Counted from the first letter of the stretch, positions 1 to 12,787 are shown. The stretch: DNA of 64,000 nucleotides from Elymus sibiricus (GCA_039707655.1 CM077663.1:438295830-438359829), one strand, 5' to 3'. A program made the numbers and translations. Notes: generated by a model from the sequence alone, not told the origin.

Positions 1-470
1 GGCCTTGTACCACTATTCCAAGGAACCATGCAAAGTTTTTGTGATTTCGACAATTCTATATTTTCAAATAATGTTCGTGCTTTCAAAATTTATTTGGAAT
101 TTAGAAAATAATCTTGTATGCAAATGTTTTGTACACAAATATAAAAAATGTTCACGGATATGAAAAAAAGTTGGTTTCAATTTTTTGTTCATATTTTCTG
201 ATATTTTCTTTTAATTTAAAATTACGTAATGTTTTCCAAAAAAATATCTGTGTTCGAAAGTTTCTTTGCTTCATGTTATGACATTTTGAATTAGACGACC
301 AATTTTTTGAGCTGCCTGTTCAATGTTTTTGAAATATGTATATTTGTAATTTATGAAAAAAATAAAGCGAACATTTTTGAAAAAATCAAGCAAAATATTA
401 TAAGCGTGAGCATTTTTTGAAAAGAAAAAAAGGAAAAAAGAATTAATGATAAAAGGACCGATTCAATAAT
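1..470. other. AT-rich low-complexity intergenic DNA
   Basis: This stretch is dominated by irregular repeats of an ATGTTC core in A/T-rich sequence. The same texture recurs at 34871-36240, 38200-39340 and 52370-53060. I see no plausible gene. It resembles the interior of the Mutator-like element at 38064-39498, so it may be the inside of another such element, but I found no terminal repeats here. Confidence 0.5.
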
Positions 471-529
471 GGGCCAGCCCAGCCGCGGACAGATGTAGAA
501 GAAAACAAAAAAAGAAGTAAATATGTACA

Positions 530-605
530 AGCATCAGGGTGTCCTAGTATGTTAGTGAGGTTCTCCTTAGACGAAGAGATCTTGAGTTTGATTCACGTTA
601 CATAC
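530..605 (+). repeat. decayed tRNA-like segment
   Basis: A stretch resembling a pol III A box (TAGTATGTTAGTGAGG) is followed about 35 bases later by a B-box-like GAGTTTGATTCA and then a T-rich run. Similar A/B-box pairs occur near 39345 and 40680. This looks like a relic of a tRNA-derived SINE or a tRNA-like insert. It cannot fold into a functional tRNA by eye, so it is not called as a gene. Confidence 0.3.
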
Positions 606-622
606 ATTCTTTTTTCTTTTAT

Positions 623-787
623 AAAGAAAGTGAAAAATAGAACAGGGCGCGCAAGAAAAAAAAGACGTTGTGCATATGTACGGAGGCGGTATATTGACAT
701 GGGTTAAAAAGAAAGTAAAAAATAGATGAGGGCCCGCAAGAAAAAAAGACGCCGCGTATATGTACGGAGGCGGTGTATCGGCACGGG
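623..787. repeat. tandem duplication of about 84 bp (two copies)
   Basis: Two adjacent diverged copies share AAAGAAAGT, AAAAATAGA, CGCAAGAAAAAAA and TATGTACGGAGGCGGT in the same order. They span about 623-706 and 707-787. No coding content is apparent. Confidence 0.6.
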
Positions 788-1319
788 CGAAAAGACCATC
801 ATACCCATTATTACGAAGGGGTATCGAGGGATCTCAATCGTCAAGTAAAAATGATAAAAAAAAATCAGTTGGTAGAATGAAAGCAAGCATGGTATACATT
901 TTCACTGGTAGCTCAAAACATCAATGTTGAATCAAAGTAGGTTGCTTTCTCCTTCAGAGCCATCAATGTGCTGCACAAAACATCAGGCAAAGGAGGCTCA
1001 CAGCAAGAAAGGAGAAAAAAGGAGCATACGAAGAAGAAATCGAGAGACATGCACAGAGACTTGAAATAAATATGAACAAGTCTCAGGTCTGTTTGCAAGT
1101 CATAGAATGCGCTAACTTGTTTAGCAGACATAATTAACACCAAGCAAGCAGGAGCTACATTCAGAAGATGGATGATGCGGTAGACTCAGTATATATAGAT
1201 TAGTATATATACCCATACGAGCAAATAAATTGATGCCAAGTATCAAGGGAACCACCATTTTACAGAACTTAAATAGCATGGGATCGTAGAAGCAACACCA
1301 CCCAAAAAAGAACTAAGGC
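788..1319. other. region downstream of the NLR gene, nothing recognised
   Basis: This is the 3' flank of the minus-strand NLR. It is A/T-rich, with only short chance open frames. A transcript end for the NLR should lie here, but I cannot pick a polyadenylation signal with confidence. Confidence 0.4.
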
Positions 1320-4300
1320 CTATTCAACTAAAGGGGTGTTTGGGTGCATTGACAAGGCGTTCCTAAACGCAGATAATATTGCGGAATCACCGGAGTAATC
1401 ACCAGGCAGTTGTATCTTCTCAAGGCGTAATAGGTGCTGCATGCCCACTGGTACAGTGCCGCCCCACACATCTATACATAGAACCAGGGTTCGTAGTTTG
1501 GGCAGGACCCCCGCCTCGAACCCCAAGTACGCCGAAACATCATCCGCAGACCAAAATGTGAAAACCTCCAAAACTGGGAATAGTCCTGTGCCGAATAAAG
1601 CCCTTTCTGTAGGGATCTGCGATGGACTGAAATGGAGAACGACGAGGCTGGGAAGCTCACCAAGAAGACGAACCTGCTCAGTTGTCGTCTCTTGCACACA
1701 CAGGTTGACTATGCGAAGGCAATGGAGACCACCCATCCATATGGGAACTCTACGGAAATTCCAGCCTGATCCGTGAAATTGCTCCATATGTTGAAATGGA
1801 TTAGATAGTGAGCATAACTTGTCATCGGTTTCAATATGTTGCCCTAATATCTGAAGATTGTTTAGGGTATGGAGCTTTCCAATGGAGCATGCCAAAGCAT
1901 CAAGCTCTGGCTTCTCCAAAGACCCCAATTGGATCTCCAGTACCCTTAGGTTGGTCAGCTCGCCAAGACCCATGATACCCTTCATCACATTCACTTCCCT
2001 CTGTTTGGTTGTCACATACGGCAACCGGAGAATCCTCAAATTGCACAACGATTTCATATTCCCAATCCATTCGGGTAGCATTTCATCCATCCTAATTTCA
2101 AGAAAGGACAAGCGAGGCAAATGGGCTATATCTGAGGGGATGCTCTTGAGTCGTGCACCACCCAGGTCTAGCGTCTCCAAGTAAATAAGCCCGCGAAGCT
2201 TAGCAGGGAGCTGTACAAAACCTCGTCTGGAAATATACAAATACCTTAGTTGAAACAATTGGTTGATAGCATTGAGGTTAAGTGTCTCCACATCTTCTCC
2301 GTGTTGATCAATTCTGAACACCCGAAGATACTTGAACGATAAAAGAGGAGGCATGGATTTCCCCAAGAGGGTAAATGATCGAACTTGAGATAAGCTAACA
2401 ATAACAGTAGGTTCACATGTTGCTCCGTAACCGCCCATGGAACACAAAGATAATCGTCGAACCTTGTATTTGCAACCATGTATTCTTGCCATGTCTTCAT
2501 GCTTGTATGCGACACTTATGAAGTTATCTTCATCACACTTGCTTAGGATCAAGTCAAGCATCATGTCATGTACTCTGCAAGACAACACCTCTCCATACTC
2601 TATTTTGCAAGGTTGTATCATGCTTTTATTGATAAGCTCATTGAAATAACTCCTACCAAGATCCACCATATCAGTCACATGCAAATTACTAACAAGTAGG
2701 CCTTCAGCTATCCATTGCCGAACCAAATCATCCCTTAAGATCTCGCAATCTTCAAAATACATCCCAAGGTACAAAAAACATGCCCGCAGACGGGCGGGAA
2801 GATGCATGTAGCTAAGGTTTAATATGCTCTTCATCTCTTCCAAGCTAGGATTTGTAGCAAATTGGGCACCCAAAGAATCCCTTATACTCTCCCATCCCTT
2901 CCTTGTTATTCCTTCATTGGCTAATATGCTAGCCATTGTGATAACTGCAAGTGGCAATCCATGACACTTGTTCAAAATCTCAGCCATAACTTCTTTCAGT
3001 TGGGGTGGACAACCATGTTCGGATCCAAATACTCTATTCAACAATAACATTCTTGAGTTTTCTTCATTGAGGGGTTTCAATCTATAGATGCACTCACGGT
3101 CATTCTGGCAGGCTCCAATGGCCACAGATTCCACTCGTGTTGTGACTATTATTCTACTTCCATTACAATCTTCTGGAAAAGCACACTTAATAGTATTCCA
3201 TGCCGATTGATCCCACAAATCATCCACAACAATAAGGTACCTACAGAAATGTTTGCATAGGTTAATTACATTACTATATGATTTGATTAAATTGTAGATG
3301 AAATGTGTTTTAGAAAAGTTGTTTTCTATTCACTAAAGGGATATGGAGAATTTCCTTTGAAGCATGAGTACAAAAGTAATACCAAAACATATGGTTGTCT
3401 AGCCATAAGTTTCACATAGGCATTCAGGAGCCTTTATTTTAAAACAACTCTCTTTACAAAAGGCATAGGTGAGTAACCAAAATGTTTCTAAAGGAATAGG
3501 CAGTTTTTACACCACTCAAAAATATACCAAAACTTCAATCAAGCTTTATAATATAATGATTGTATTCCTACTCCTTTTGTCTTTCTTTATAAAATTTCAT
3601 ATCTATACAAAGGTTATAAAAGTAAACAACGACAAATCTTACATGCATGGACAAAAGTCAATACTGTATATGTGAATGTGATCCCATGTATCAATATTTA
3701 GATAAAATATTTTCACCTTAAAGTTATGGAAAGGTATGTTTAATCCTTAATGTGAAACTTTATCTAAACTTCGGACAGGTTCGACACATATGGGTCACAT
3801 AGGCATTCAAGAGCATTTCTTGTAAAGGAACATGTTTTTAATTTATGACGTTGGATGGAAAATATACCAACGGTTCAATCTTTTTTTTCTAAAGATGTAT
3901 TTTCTACATATTTTCTTTCTAATTTCAATTTCTATCTTAAGCAAACAATAAACCAAACGATCAAACATGTGGCTTCCATGGACAAAAATCAGTACCAAAT
4001 ATGTGTCAAACAAATTACTTAGTTCAAATTCAAGACAAGTAGCCCATACAAGCGATTATAGACAAGTAAGTAATACCTCTTCTCTTTAAGATGAACCCTT
4101 AGTTCGTCAATGATGTCTTCCACCTTGCGAGCACGAGATGAATCGGGGGCTTTCATATTAAGTTTCAATTGTAAATTGTTGAGTAGCTCGGCCATAGCAG
4201 GCCTCTGTGACACTGAAAAAAATGCGTTGCAATTGAATTGAGAGCCAATCTGGTCATACACCTGTTTGGAAAGTGTAGTTTTACCAAGACCACCAAATCC

Positions 4301-4897
4301 AACAACGGACACCACCCTGAGATTTTTCCGAGTATCCATCAACAAACTGGCAACCTCCTCCCTTGGGCCATCAATGCCCACAAGAGTAGCTGCGTCCTGG
4401 TAGACTGCGGGCAGCCGAGGGTCAACAACCACAGAGCTAGAGGAAGGCTTCCAATCATCAATCTTATACCTCTCGCGCCGAGCATTTGCCTCTATAGCAA
4501 GAGTCTTGAGCTCTTCCATCTGGTCGGCTATCCGAAGATGATGTCGCAACTTCTTGATGCGTCGAACTGTCTTCTTGATGAATCCTGCCTTGCCATCGTT
4601 AACTCAAGATTGACGCACAAAGTCATCGATGCAATTATCCATGTCGTACGACATCTCCCTAACATGATCCCTCCAGTCCTTGATGGGTGGATCGAGCTCA
4701 CCATCCGTGAGCTCGAGCTTCTGAAGAGCAGCGTTTATGGCACTGAGTTCCTTCTCGAGGAAGGAGGCTTTCTTCCTGACCCCTTTGAACTTCTTGAATT
4801 CATCGCCCATGAGTGTGGTGAGCTTCACAATGAGGGGGTTCATTACCCCACTCACCACGGTCACGATTCCGCCGGCCGTCATGATTCCTCCCGCCAT
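1320..4897 (-). pseudogene. CC-NB-ARC-LRR (NLR) resistance-type gene with one premature stop
   Basis: Intracellular immune-receptor type gene. Exon 1 is 4897-4077 and exon 2 is 3240-1320, with a GT-AG intron of 836 bp. The joined length is 2742 bases (914 codons including the stop), which is divisible by three. Reading from the ATG at 4897 (context MAGGIMTAGG), the Rx-type coiled coil carries the conserved WRDHVREM...DMDNCIDDF stretch. The P-loop GFGGLGKTT is near residues 200-208, kinase-2 LIVVDDLW near 276-283, RNBS-B GSRIIVTTR near 301-309, GLPLA near 368-372, and the MHD-type motif reads VHD near 497-499. About 400 residues of LRR follow. One defect is visible: codon 98 is TGA (4604-4606), directly after DDFVRQS, where the related copy at 41403 has AGA. 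The frame is open on both sides, so this is a recent pseudogene, a readthrough case or an assembly error. The intact remainder favours very recent loss. Confidence 0.9.
4604..4606 (-). other. premature TGA in the NLR coiled-coil domain
   Basis: On the minus strand the codons read CGT CAA TCT TGA GTT. The paralogous fragment has CGT CAA TCC AGA GCT at the same place. Downstream codons stay in frame through the P-loop and the splice donor at 4076. The change is AGA to TGA, a single transversion relative to the paralogue. Confidence 0.85.
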
Positions 4898-5590
4898 CTC
4901 CTGGCCAGCTAGCGTGCTTTCTTGGCTCACTGGCTGTCTAGCTATTGTGGGAAGCAACGGTTGGTGTGAAGAGAAGAAGGGAAGAAGACAACCTTGTTAA
5001 TGCATGTGCATATGGAAGGTCCAAGACTAGCCAGTTAGTCCAGAGAGTACAGATAACCAAGCAAAGGTAGCACACGAATAACTCCTTGCTAGTTTAAACT
5101 TGAAAAGAGAGACTTTATGGACGATCTATAGGTGTGCTCGATCGGCAAAACGACAAGCCTAATTTATGAATTTTAACCCCAGCTAGTAAACCCACCATCA
5201 GTAGATGCTGACTAGACAGGTGAGATGTCGCTACAAATCTTAATAAACGCCAACAAACACACCACCAAGCCTGCATTCGCGTGCAGCCAGCTTTTGCGAT
5301 TTTTAATCATCAACAAGCGATGTGTGTTTTAATTAACCCCTGGCCGGTTACCTTTGGCCTAACATTTAGTCTACGGACCAGTAATACCCTTTGGCCGGCT
5401 AGCTCCTGTATTTTAAATCAGTAATGACACGACTCTAGGTACTAGCCCAGTCCAATAATAGCTTATTATACGAACTTGTTCGGTAAAGCTACGAGAACAC
5501 ACATCAAAAGAGTGACAAGGCAATTTCGGCCGCATGTGTGCAAGGACCTTGATTGTGTGGATGAACCAGCAACCGCCACGAAACGCCCTT
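4898..5590. other. upstream region of the NLR, no gene seen
   Basis: This region holds the putative NLR promoter and 5' leader on the minus strand. No TATA box could be chosen with confidence. I see no open frame resembling a known protein and no terminal repeats. Confidence 0.4.
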
Positions 5591-6029
5591 GGTGATAACG
5601 CCGAGGACAGCATCGCCTCCTTCGTACGATATTTTTGGATCCAGTGTTAATGAAAAATCCGAAGCGTTATATATTTTGAACCGAAGAGAGCGTAATAAAT
5701 AACCGGGCGTCTTCCCTAAGAATAATCTCATAGGGTAAATCTGCCGGGCCTTATGGAACATTGATGGCTATCAGAAGCTATAGTGGAATACGCCAACGCT
5801 TCCGAAAGGAAAATTCACTTTTAACATGCTCGATGTGCTTCATGGTTTATATCCTCCAAAGCGAGATACTCACAAATGAGATACCCTCGTAACTTAAAAA
5901 TAAAACCAGAAGAATAATTTATCTCTCAAACCGTTTACCGAAATGCAACAGGTAGACCCATTTACTTCATTTGTCGACAATATTAAAAAGGTACATTAGA
6001 TAGTAAGAAAGCACCACACATAAATTTTC

Positions 6030-6115
<86 letters not shown>

Positions 6116-6436
6116 TTAAAAATGTACATATATTGGAACAATATCGACTAACTTCAATTCCCATTTTATGCGATCAATACAATAAGTTGTAACATAGAAG
6201 AACCGTTACATTTTGTCTAATGAAGTGAATAAAAACATACCGGTGCCCCTTATTGAGGAGTCAAATCAAGTTACTTAAGAACAATGTGCCAAGAAACTAA
6301 CAAAAAAGTGGCAAGTTGATTAAATTCCACCGAGGAGGGCAACACGTACGACATGAGCACCACTACAAGACATAGTATTAGAGAAAATGATCAATAGTTT
6401 GTGACTAACATAGGAGAATATTGGTACATAATAGCA
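5591..6436. repeat. F-box downstream module, copy 1, with trinucleotide microsatellite
   Basis: This segment carries the phrases CCGAAGAGAG(C/T)GTAATAAATAA, GCACCACACATAAA and CATTTTATGCGATCAATACAATA in the same order as at 39780-44230 and 57840-58215. In each case the module lies 3' of a minus-strand F-box copy. It marks duplication of the F-box unit together with its 3' flank. A trinucleotide run sits at 6031-6115. Confidence 0.7.
6031..6115. repeat. compound microsatellite (ATT)n(AGT)n
   Basis: About 16 ATT units are followed by about 12 AGT units. The orthologous spot in the other modules holds (AAT)n at 40318-40520 and (AAC)n(AAT)n at 58115-58145, so this is a hypermutable position inherited with the duplication. 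Confidence 0.95.
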
Positions 6437-7855
6437 TTAAGTGCTTCCAGGTAAGTCCCTCATCCAACATGGGGCGTATGTGAAAGCCACTAGCATCTGG
6501 CCAGACATGTCTGGCGTCTTGCCTAAATATCGAATCTTCGAGCTATTTAAATGGCATGCTACTATTTTATTGGACCAACAGAACAAGGCGATTTCTTTGT
6601 AGGGATGAAATCCAAGACACTCGTAATGAGGAGAGTTGTTGTCGGATTTTTGCGGCCAGTCTGCAGTGCCAATCATGGTTTCATCGTCAGAGTCCCATTC
6701 AAAATCATCTTTCGATAGGCCTTCGTTGTTACCAACTCCGAGTTTAAGGCTAGCCACATTTTTCAGCAACCGCTTATCCATTTGACGACGCGATTGTATG
6801 ATCCATGGTCCATCTTCAACATGCACGCTTGAAAATTTTGTCACCGCTGGCTGAAGATTGATTTCATTCTTCAACACCCATTCCATCTGGCCACGAGATT
6901 CGTCAAGGAACCAAATTTCACATTTGGATATTCCATGGTTCAATGCACAATATACCCCTTTCATTGATTTTCCTAGACGAGGTACTCCTTTGTTTCCTCT
7001 CGGAAATTTAATTACTTAGTAGCTGTCGCCGGATAAGTTTATTCTGCAAAAATCAAAAAACCACTTTGAAAATTTATGACCCACACATCATTTGTAAGAA
7101 AAAACAAATGACATTATGAACGGTGGATGGGGGAGTGAGTACAAATACCTCAAAATGAAACCGTATATGCGAGGCACATAGAGTGCCCCTTGCCAGTAGG
7201 CTGAGTGGAACCCATACAACGGAGCTGTTTCCAAATCCGTGACCGTCCCGGCGGCACGCCCTTCTCGCGCAAAAGTCCTCTCCTTCCAGCACATACTCTT
7301 TGACGAGAAGACGCGGACGATGTACGAAGACGGTGGCCATTCGGCCGTGCGAACTGGCACGTGATCAGAAATATGGGGGATCAATAGCACTCTGTAATGC
7401 GGTGACACCGTGGGATCATACGCGATGTAGCGGATACCACGGTGGCATTCGCAGACGCCGTACGGCGGCAGCGAGCACGTGCACGGTACAGGGCCCAACG
7501 GAGCCCATTGCCGTGTGGCGGGGTTGACCACATGACCGTGCAGCAAGATGAGGCCATTGCAGCCGATGTACATGGGATAGGGCCACCGCCTTTTGCCGGC
7601 GATGTCATCGAGGTATCTGAGACGGCCGGCGATGGCGCGCGCCGTCGAGCGGCGGGCGAAGAGCCTCGGGGCCTGGGTGTGCGCCGTCACGTAGATTATT
7701 CCGTCGAGCGAGAGCGGGAGCAGGTCGGCGCATAGGAGGCGGTGGTCGTCGACGATGGCGTGCCCGGCCTTGCAGACGCTGCGGGAGGCGGCGAGGCTTC
7801 CTGGCCGGAGGCGGCGGAGGATGTCCACCAGCAGGTCCGCGCACATCAAGTCCAT
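6437..7855 (-). pseudogene. F-box protein gene copy 1, stop in exon 2
   Basis: Predicted substrate-receptor type F-box protein of an SCF ubiquitin ligase. Exon 1 is 7855-7149, the intron is 7148-7044 (105 bp, GT-AG), and exon 2 is 7043-6437. The joined length is 1314 bases (437 residues if fully open). The N-terminal F-box reads LVDILRRLRPGSLAASRSVC. It is followed by an F-box-associated region with VVNPATRQW, YDPTVSPHY, VFSSKSMCWKER and, in exon 2, CEIWFLDES. Codon 245 is TAA (7016-7018), where copies 3 and 5 have CAA. The remaining 190 or so codons are open. The likely product is a 244-residue truncated protein lacking the C-terminal half, or nothing. Its 5' end adjoins the nested transposon stack beginning near 7930. 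Confidence 0.85.
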
Positions 7856-7929
7856 GTGGAACCTCGATCGGATCAGCCGGCCGGCGGCGGTGGAGAAGGT
7901 GTTAAGATGATGGTGTTAGATTAGGGTTT

Positions 7930-8072
7930 TACCTACGTACTACGTATGAGCTATCTACTCTTCGTTGGAGATATCGACGATCTCCATGCCCTCCGGCGGA
8001 TAGATGTGCGGCAGATGCTGCTCCGCCCCCTCCGGCGCCAGTGCTGCGGCCCCCTCCGCCCCCTCCGGCTGC
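7930..8072 (-). other. left part of an unidentified coding-like fragment, split by a solo LTR
   Basis: On the minus strand one frame ends ...PPEGMEIVDISNEE and then a stop, preceded by Ala/Gly/Pro-rich codons. The sequence continues at 19321 once the solo LTR (8073-19320) and one copy of its GCTGC duplication are removed. The junction needs a frame change, so the fragment is decayed. I do not recognise the protein; a transposon-associated or captured gene is likely. Confidence 0.4.
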
Positions 8073-9939
8073 TGATATGTCTCCAACGTATCTACTTTTT
8101 CTCACCCTTTTGCCCTTGTTTTGAATTCTAATTTGCATGATTTGAATGAAATTAACCCGGACTGACGCTGTTTTCAGCAGAATTGCCATGGTGTTGTTTT
8201 TGTGCAGAAATAAAAGTTCTCGGAATGGAACAAAACGTTTTGGAGATTTATTATGGAAAATATAAAAAATACTGGAGCCAAAAACCACCGGAGAGGGGGC
8301 CCAGGGTGAGCATCACCCACCAGGGCACGCCAGCCCCTCCCGGCGTGCCCTGGTGGGTTGTGCCTGTAGGAGATATGCCCTAGAGGCAATAATAAATGTT
8401 ATTGATTATCTCCCTGTTCATAATTAAGTTTATGTTCCATGCTATAACTGCAATGATTCTCGAGTCTGCAAATAAAACGAGGCTTGGAGGGAAACTCATG
8501 TGCACGTGTGGGATAATAAACGGTAAAATGTATTCCTAGTCAAGCCTCTATGACTGGCTCAACTATTGCATGATGGTCCTGTTTTCCTGATCATGGGCAT
8601 GACTATGCCGGCAATTTTGAGGGCACAATTGTTGGTAGAACACTTGTGTTGAATCGACCCAAATTGATGTTATGCTATGCGATACATTCGTCATAAGTTA
8701 ATGGTTAATAACACAGGAAGTTAATGTTTGCATAATTCCTTAGACCATGAGAGTATCGAGTTTCTTCATGCTTGCTTCATGAACTTTGGGGTTTGTTAAA
8801 CGTCATCCGTAAATGGGTGGCTATTACGGCGGCTTGCGGGTTCATGGAAAAGTATGTCAAGTAACTTGATAGCTCAAGATTGGGATTTGCTCCTCCGACG
8901 ATGGAGAGATATCTCTAGGCCCTCTCGGTGTTACGGTATCCATCATCGTCTGGCCAGACACAGGGTGATTTGATCACAGGGATGCCGGAACACGAGAACG
9001 AGAAAAGAGAACAATACCGGCAACGAGGTAACTGGCATAGTGGACAAGGTGTTGATCCACGTGGATGCCAACATGTCTCACCTCGGGTATTTGTAACATA
9101 TCGCGAAGCAACAGGAATAGCACACGGCAACTCGAGGTTCACTCGAATATTCATTCGTGCGGGTATAGGGATCAATATGGGTGTCCACGGCTCCGATGTT
9201 GATCATTGATCGGAAGGGGTTCCGGGTCATGTCTATGCTTCACCGAACCTATAGGGTCACACGCTTAAGGGTCATCTATCTGTTGAATACTAGACAGGGA
9301 GTCTGAGAGAAAAACACCGAAAAAGTTTCGGACACCGGAAAAGTTTCGGACAGCGGAAAAGTTCCGCAGAGAGGTCACCGGATGAGTTCCGGTGAAACTG
9401 AAAAGTTGTTTCAGGGGATACCAAAAAGTCAAATTGGTTTTGGCACATGCCTGATAATTCTTGGAGGATGCCAGAATCGTTCTGGAAACTTTTTGGAATT
9501 TTCCGGGATGAAAACCGGAAATGTTCCGGAGCTGCCGAAACCGCTTCAGATGCTTTTCGCAGATGAAATCACTAAACCGGAATTGTTCCGGCTCGCGTTG
9601 AAAATTATTTTGGTGGGTACTAGAATTGTTCTAAGCCCACATGAATATTTTCAGTTCGATCAGACGCTGAAAAATGTCGTCATGAATAGTGAAAGTGCTT
9701 TTTGGATATTTTTTTTGGAAAGCCACCTTTTGGGGCTTTTCCCAAAAGGCTTCTAGAAGGACTTGGGGATCAAGGAACCCCCTTTGGGGGCCCCCCCATG
9801 AAGGTGGGACGTTCACATGTGCAGCTCCTCCATGGAGCTCCACATGGCATCCCATTTTGCACTTAACACCCTCATGTGTGAGCTAGTGCATGGGAGTTTT
9901 TGGGTTTTATTGTAAAACCACCCTACCCCTTGGTTTTCC

Positions 9940-9947
9940 TATAAATA
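9940..9947 (+). promoter_or_regulatory. TATA box of element A 5' LTR
   Basis: TATAAATA follows CCTTGGTTTTCC about 590 bases before the LTR end. This is the expected position for the U3/R start of a copia element. The same box is at 17604-17611 in the 3' LTR, and in reverse orientation in both LTRs of element B. Confidence 0.75.
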
Positions 9948-10171
9948 GGAGGTGAGTGGGCTGCCATCTCACACACTCTTGCTCTCATACACAAAGCCAT
10001 GCATGATCTGGCATTCTTCTCTCCCTCCCAGCGAAATAGTTTCGTAGAGCCGAAAGGCTGTCTGGGTTCCGGCAGGAACTAGTTCTGGACGGCGAAGCCC
10101 TGCTGGATAGATGATACAGTATGTGTGCAACTCTGTAGAGAGATCGTAGTTTCGGTCTTAGTTCGAGAGTG

Positions 10172-10324
10172 CCTCCCGAAGGGCTGTCCGTGTGACCGTC
10201 CGAGTTTTGGAGGTCCTCCCGAAGGGCTGTCCGAGTGACAGTCCAAGTTTCGGAGGTCCTCCCGAAGGGCTGTCCGCGACACCGTCCGGGGGACTGTGCG
10301 ACCGCCTCCCGGAGGGCTGTCCGC
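10172..10324. repeat. short tandem repeats in R/U5 of the LTR
   Basis: Four units of 43-47 bp each begin CCTCCCG(A/G)(A/G)GGGCTGTCCG. The equivalent stretch in the 3' LTR is 17836-17988. Element B carries a different 61-bp version of the same GGGCTGTCCG-cored repeat. Confidence 0.85.
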
Positions 10325-10531
10325 GGGGCAGATGAGGGTATACATCCTCGCGGTTGGGAGGTTGTAAAATCCTAGCTGCGGGGATCTGCACCGCCGTTCG
10401 TCATCGACTCTACTTCCGCTGCGCTATGAGTCGGTAACGAAAATGATCAAACCTTGTATGCAGTCTCCATAGTGGTCCTGGGCTGGTGCGTAGGTCGGAA
10501 ATTTTTTGTTTTCTGCTGCGTTACCCTACAG

Positions 10532-10546
10532 TGGCATCAAGAGCCG
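10532..10546 (+). other. primer-binding site of element A
   Basis: TGGCATCAAGAGCC immediately follows the 5' LTR. It resembles the TGGTATCAGAGC initiator-Met tRNA primer site of plant copia elements, with two departures from that form. Confidence 0.7.
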
Positions 10547-12787
10547 TGCTATGCGTAGATGCAGGTTGCGATCTAGAATACATAGAGATGTATGGGTATT
10601 GCACAATATAATTAGGTAGTAGATGAGATCTATTGCTGAAAATTATTTGTGCGGGTAGCAGATGAAGTCTGTTACCCGATGTTCTTGTTGCTTCCCTAGA
10701 ATTTGCATATTTCTGATCTTGATAACAGTATGGTGGAGTTTCAATGTTCTGGCAATCCGCGATCCTGATTGATCAACGAAGTGCTAACAGTTCATTGAAT
10801 TCCACCGTAGTTAAAAAGAAAGATGAAATTTCGCAGACGAAAGGGCAATGCAGATATGATCTGCACGGGGGTCACGCGTATGACGAAGTTTAGTATGGGT
10901 CTCGAGATTTTATTATCTCGTATTTCATACACCCTGGAATGTTAATCTAGCGACTTGGATTATCATGCTTGATGATGGACGTTGGTAGCTTCGGTTTGTT
11001 TCGAAACCTTAGAAGCCACGTAAAATAAAATTTTGTATGAACCGATTAGAGGCGTCTAACTTGGTTTTGTAGGATGGTTTGCATGTGCATGTGATGTGGT
11101 ATAGCAGTGTTCATAATAATTTGATTATGTATGAGATGACTATATGATGTAAATTGATTAACATGACTTGCGTGTCATGATTCGGCATGATGGCTGGAGC
11201 CATATGATTGCACTTTAATGACCTGCGTGTCAACCTTATGTAATGCACTTATTTTATTAGCTATAGAGATAGCAATATTATCTGGTGCATCGACAAGGTG
11301 GTGGCAATCTTCGCAAAGGTGAACACCGACGCGAATGCCGAAGACGAAGAATACTTGACTTCTCCGTCAGAAGGGGCTATACCATATCATGCTAATTATG
11401 AATTGCCTGAGATGGTTATCCCTTATGTTGCACCCTTTTGATTGCGCGGTAGTCGCTTTTTATTAGGGTGATCTCTCACTTAAATATCAAGTAGTTAGTG
11501 TTCTCCCAAGTGTAGCACCGTCACGGCACCTATCTCTTCGGGGTATCACATGGTTGCATGGGTACGAACGATTAGAGAAGTGTGAGGCGGGTGAGTTGAG
11601 ACCTCGCAGCGAGATCACTTGGTTGTCTTGACGTTCAGGCATGAAAGTCATGAGCTCGGAACACACGCATCGAAAGATGAACAAGAGTCACATAGAGATG
11701 TGATTGGCAAGTTGGCCTACCAAATGAAATTCTCGTCACTTGAGATGGATGCATCCTTGGCGTTGAATTGAAATTTGGATCTTGAATCACTCACAATCAA
11801 TTATGAGAGATATTTATTTGAGTGGGAGCGCACTGTAGAATTACCTTGTTTAATTATCAGTGCAATTAATTTTGAACACTGTCTAAGTGTGGTTTGCTAA
11901 TAGTTGTAGAATAATGGCTCGCGTTTCCACCTTCCCTATTAAAATTGAATAGCTGTTAAATATCTGGTTAAAACTTTACGGTTGGTAACGTAATGTGAGG
12001 ATTGTCCTCAAGAGTGCCGAGAAGGACTTTGTCCTATCGCATACTTTCGGTATTCTCCCGCTAATGCTATGGATGATATGACTCTCGTCCTTCGATCCAA
12101 AAGCTAGAATTCCTTTTCAGTCAAAAGTGCAATATGTTTGATTCCATAAAACCCGAACTTCGAAATTTTGGATAGTTATGTGATATTCATGGAATCTGAA
12201 AATCATTTTTCAGAGACAGACAAATGCTAAAAGATATGAGATATCCAAAGCAATGTTTGTTTGCAAACTATTAGTAAAAGTGTTTAGTGGGCATTTGACT
12301 GATAAGAGAGGGATCCAGAAGAACGCCTGTCATATGATGATGGTGAATAAAACAACAACTTAAAGAGAAAGGAAGTGTCCGAAGGGTGTTAGTGAAATTT
12401 TCACTCCTAGGAAGTCCGGGGCTAACACCACTCTTAAGTTGGGTGCTTCTTCTGAGAGTAGGAGAAATACTAAAAGTTAAACTGTTAGAAGTATAAAGGC
12501 AAAAGGAAAGAAGACTGGAATATCCAGCTCATGTATGAATGTCATACAAGTTTTTGATGTATAGAAGGCTGGTCAAAGATATAGTTCTTGGGAATTATGG
12601 TTAAACATGTTAATCACTAATTCTTGGGTATTGTGAGTTAATCACAAAGATACCCGCTCGATTGCATTCTGTTGCAACTCGATGTAAGAACTACTATGGC
12701 CTGAAAGACTAGCCAAGAATGAGGTTAGATACATGCAGGGAACATAGTAAATGTTACTATGCCTTCCATTAGTGTATTCCCTATGTA
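10547..12787 (+). other. decayed leader/gag region of element A
   Basis: This is the position expected for gag. No long frame survives and I cannot recognise a zinc-knuckle. The equivalent in element B is 30415-32658 (minus), equally decayed. Confidence 0.5.

Larger units (their letters stand above)
8365..10530 (+). repeat. 5' LTR of element A
   Basis: 2166 bp, TGTAGG to CCTACA. It contains many GGAAAAGTTCCG-like inverted motifs at 9320-9560, a TATA box at 9940, and a run of 43-47-bp repeats near 10172-10324. Open frames inside are repeated in all LTR copies and are not genes. Confidence 0.9.

Noticed and set aside
4019..4076. Continuation of the NLR exon 1 frame to a stop at 4019
   Set aside because: The GT donor at 4076 with the acceptor at 3242 restores the kinase-2 motif in frame; reading through loses it.
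8928..9756. Open frames of 90-130 codons inside the copia LTRs (also at 16440-17422, 26526-26867, 34054-34395)
   Set aside because: They repeat in every LTR copy, lie in U3/R, occur on both strands and match no gag or pol domain.
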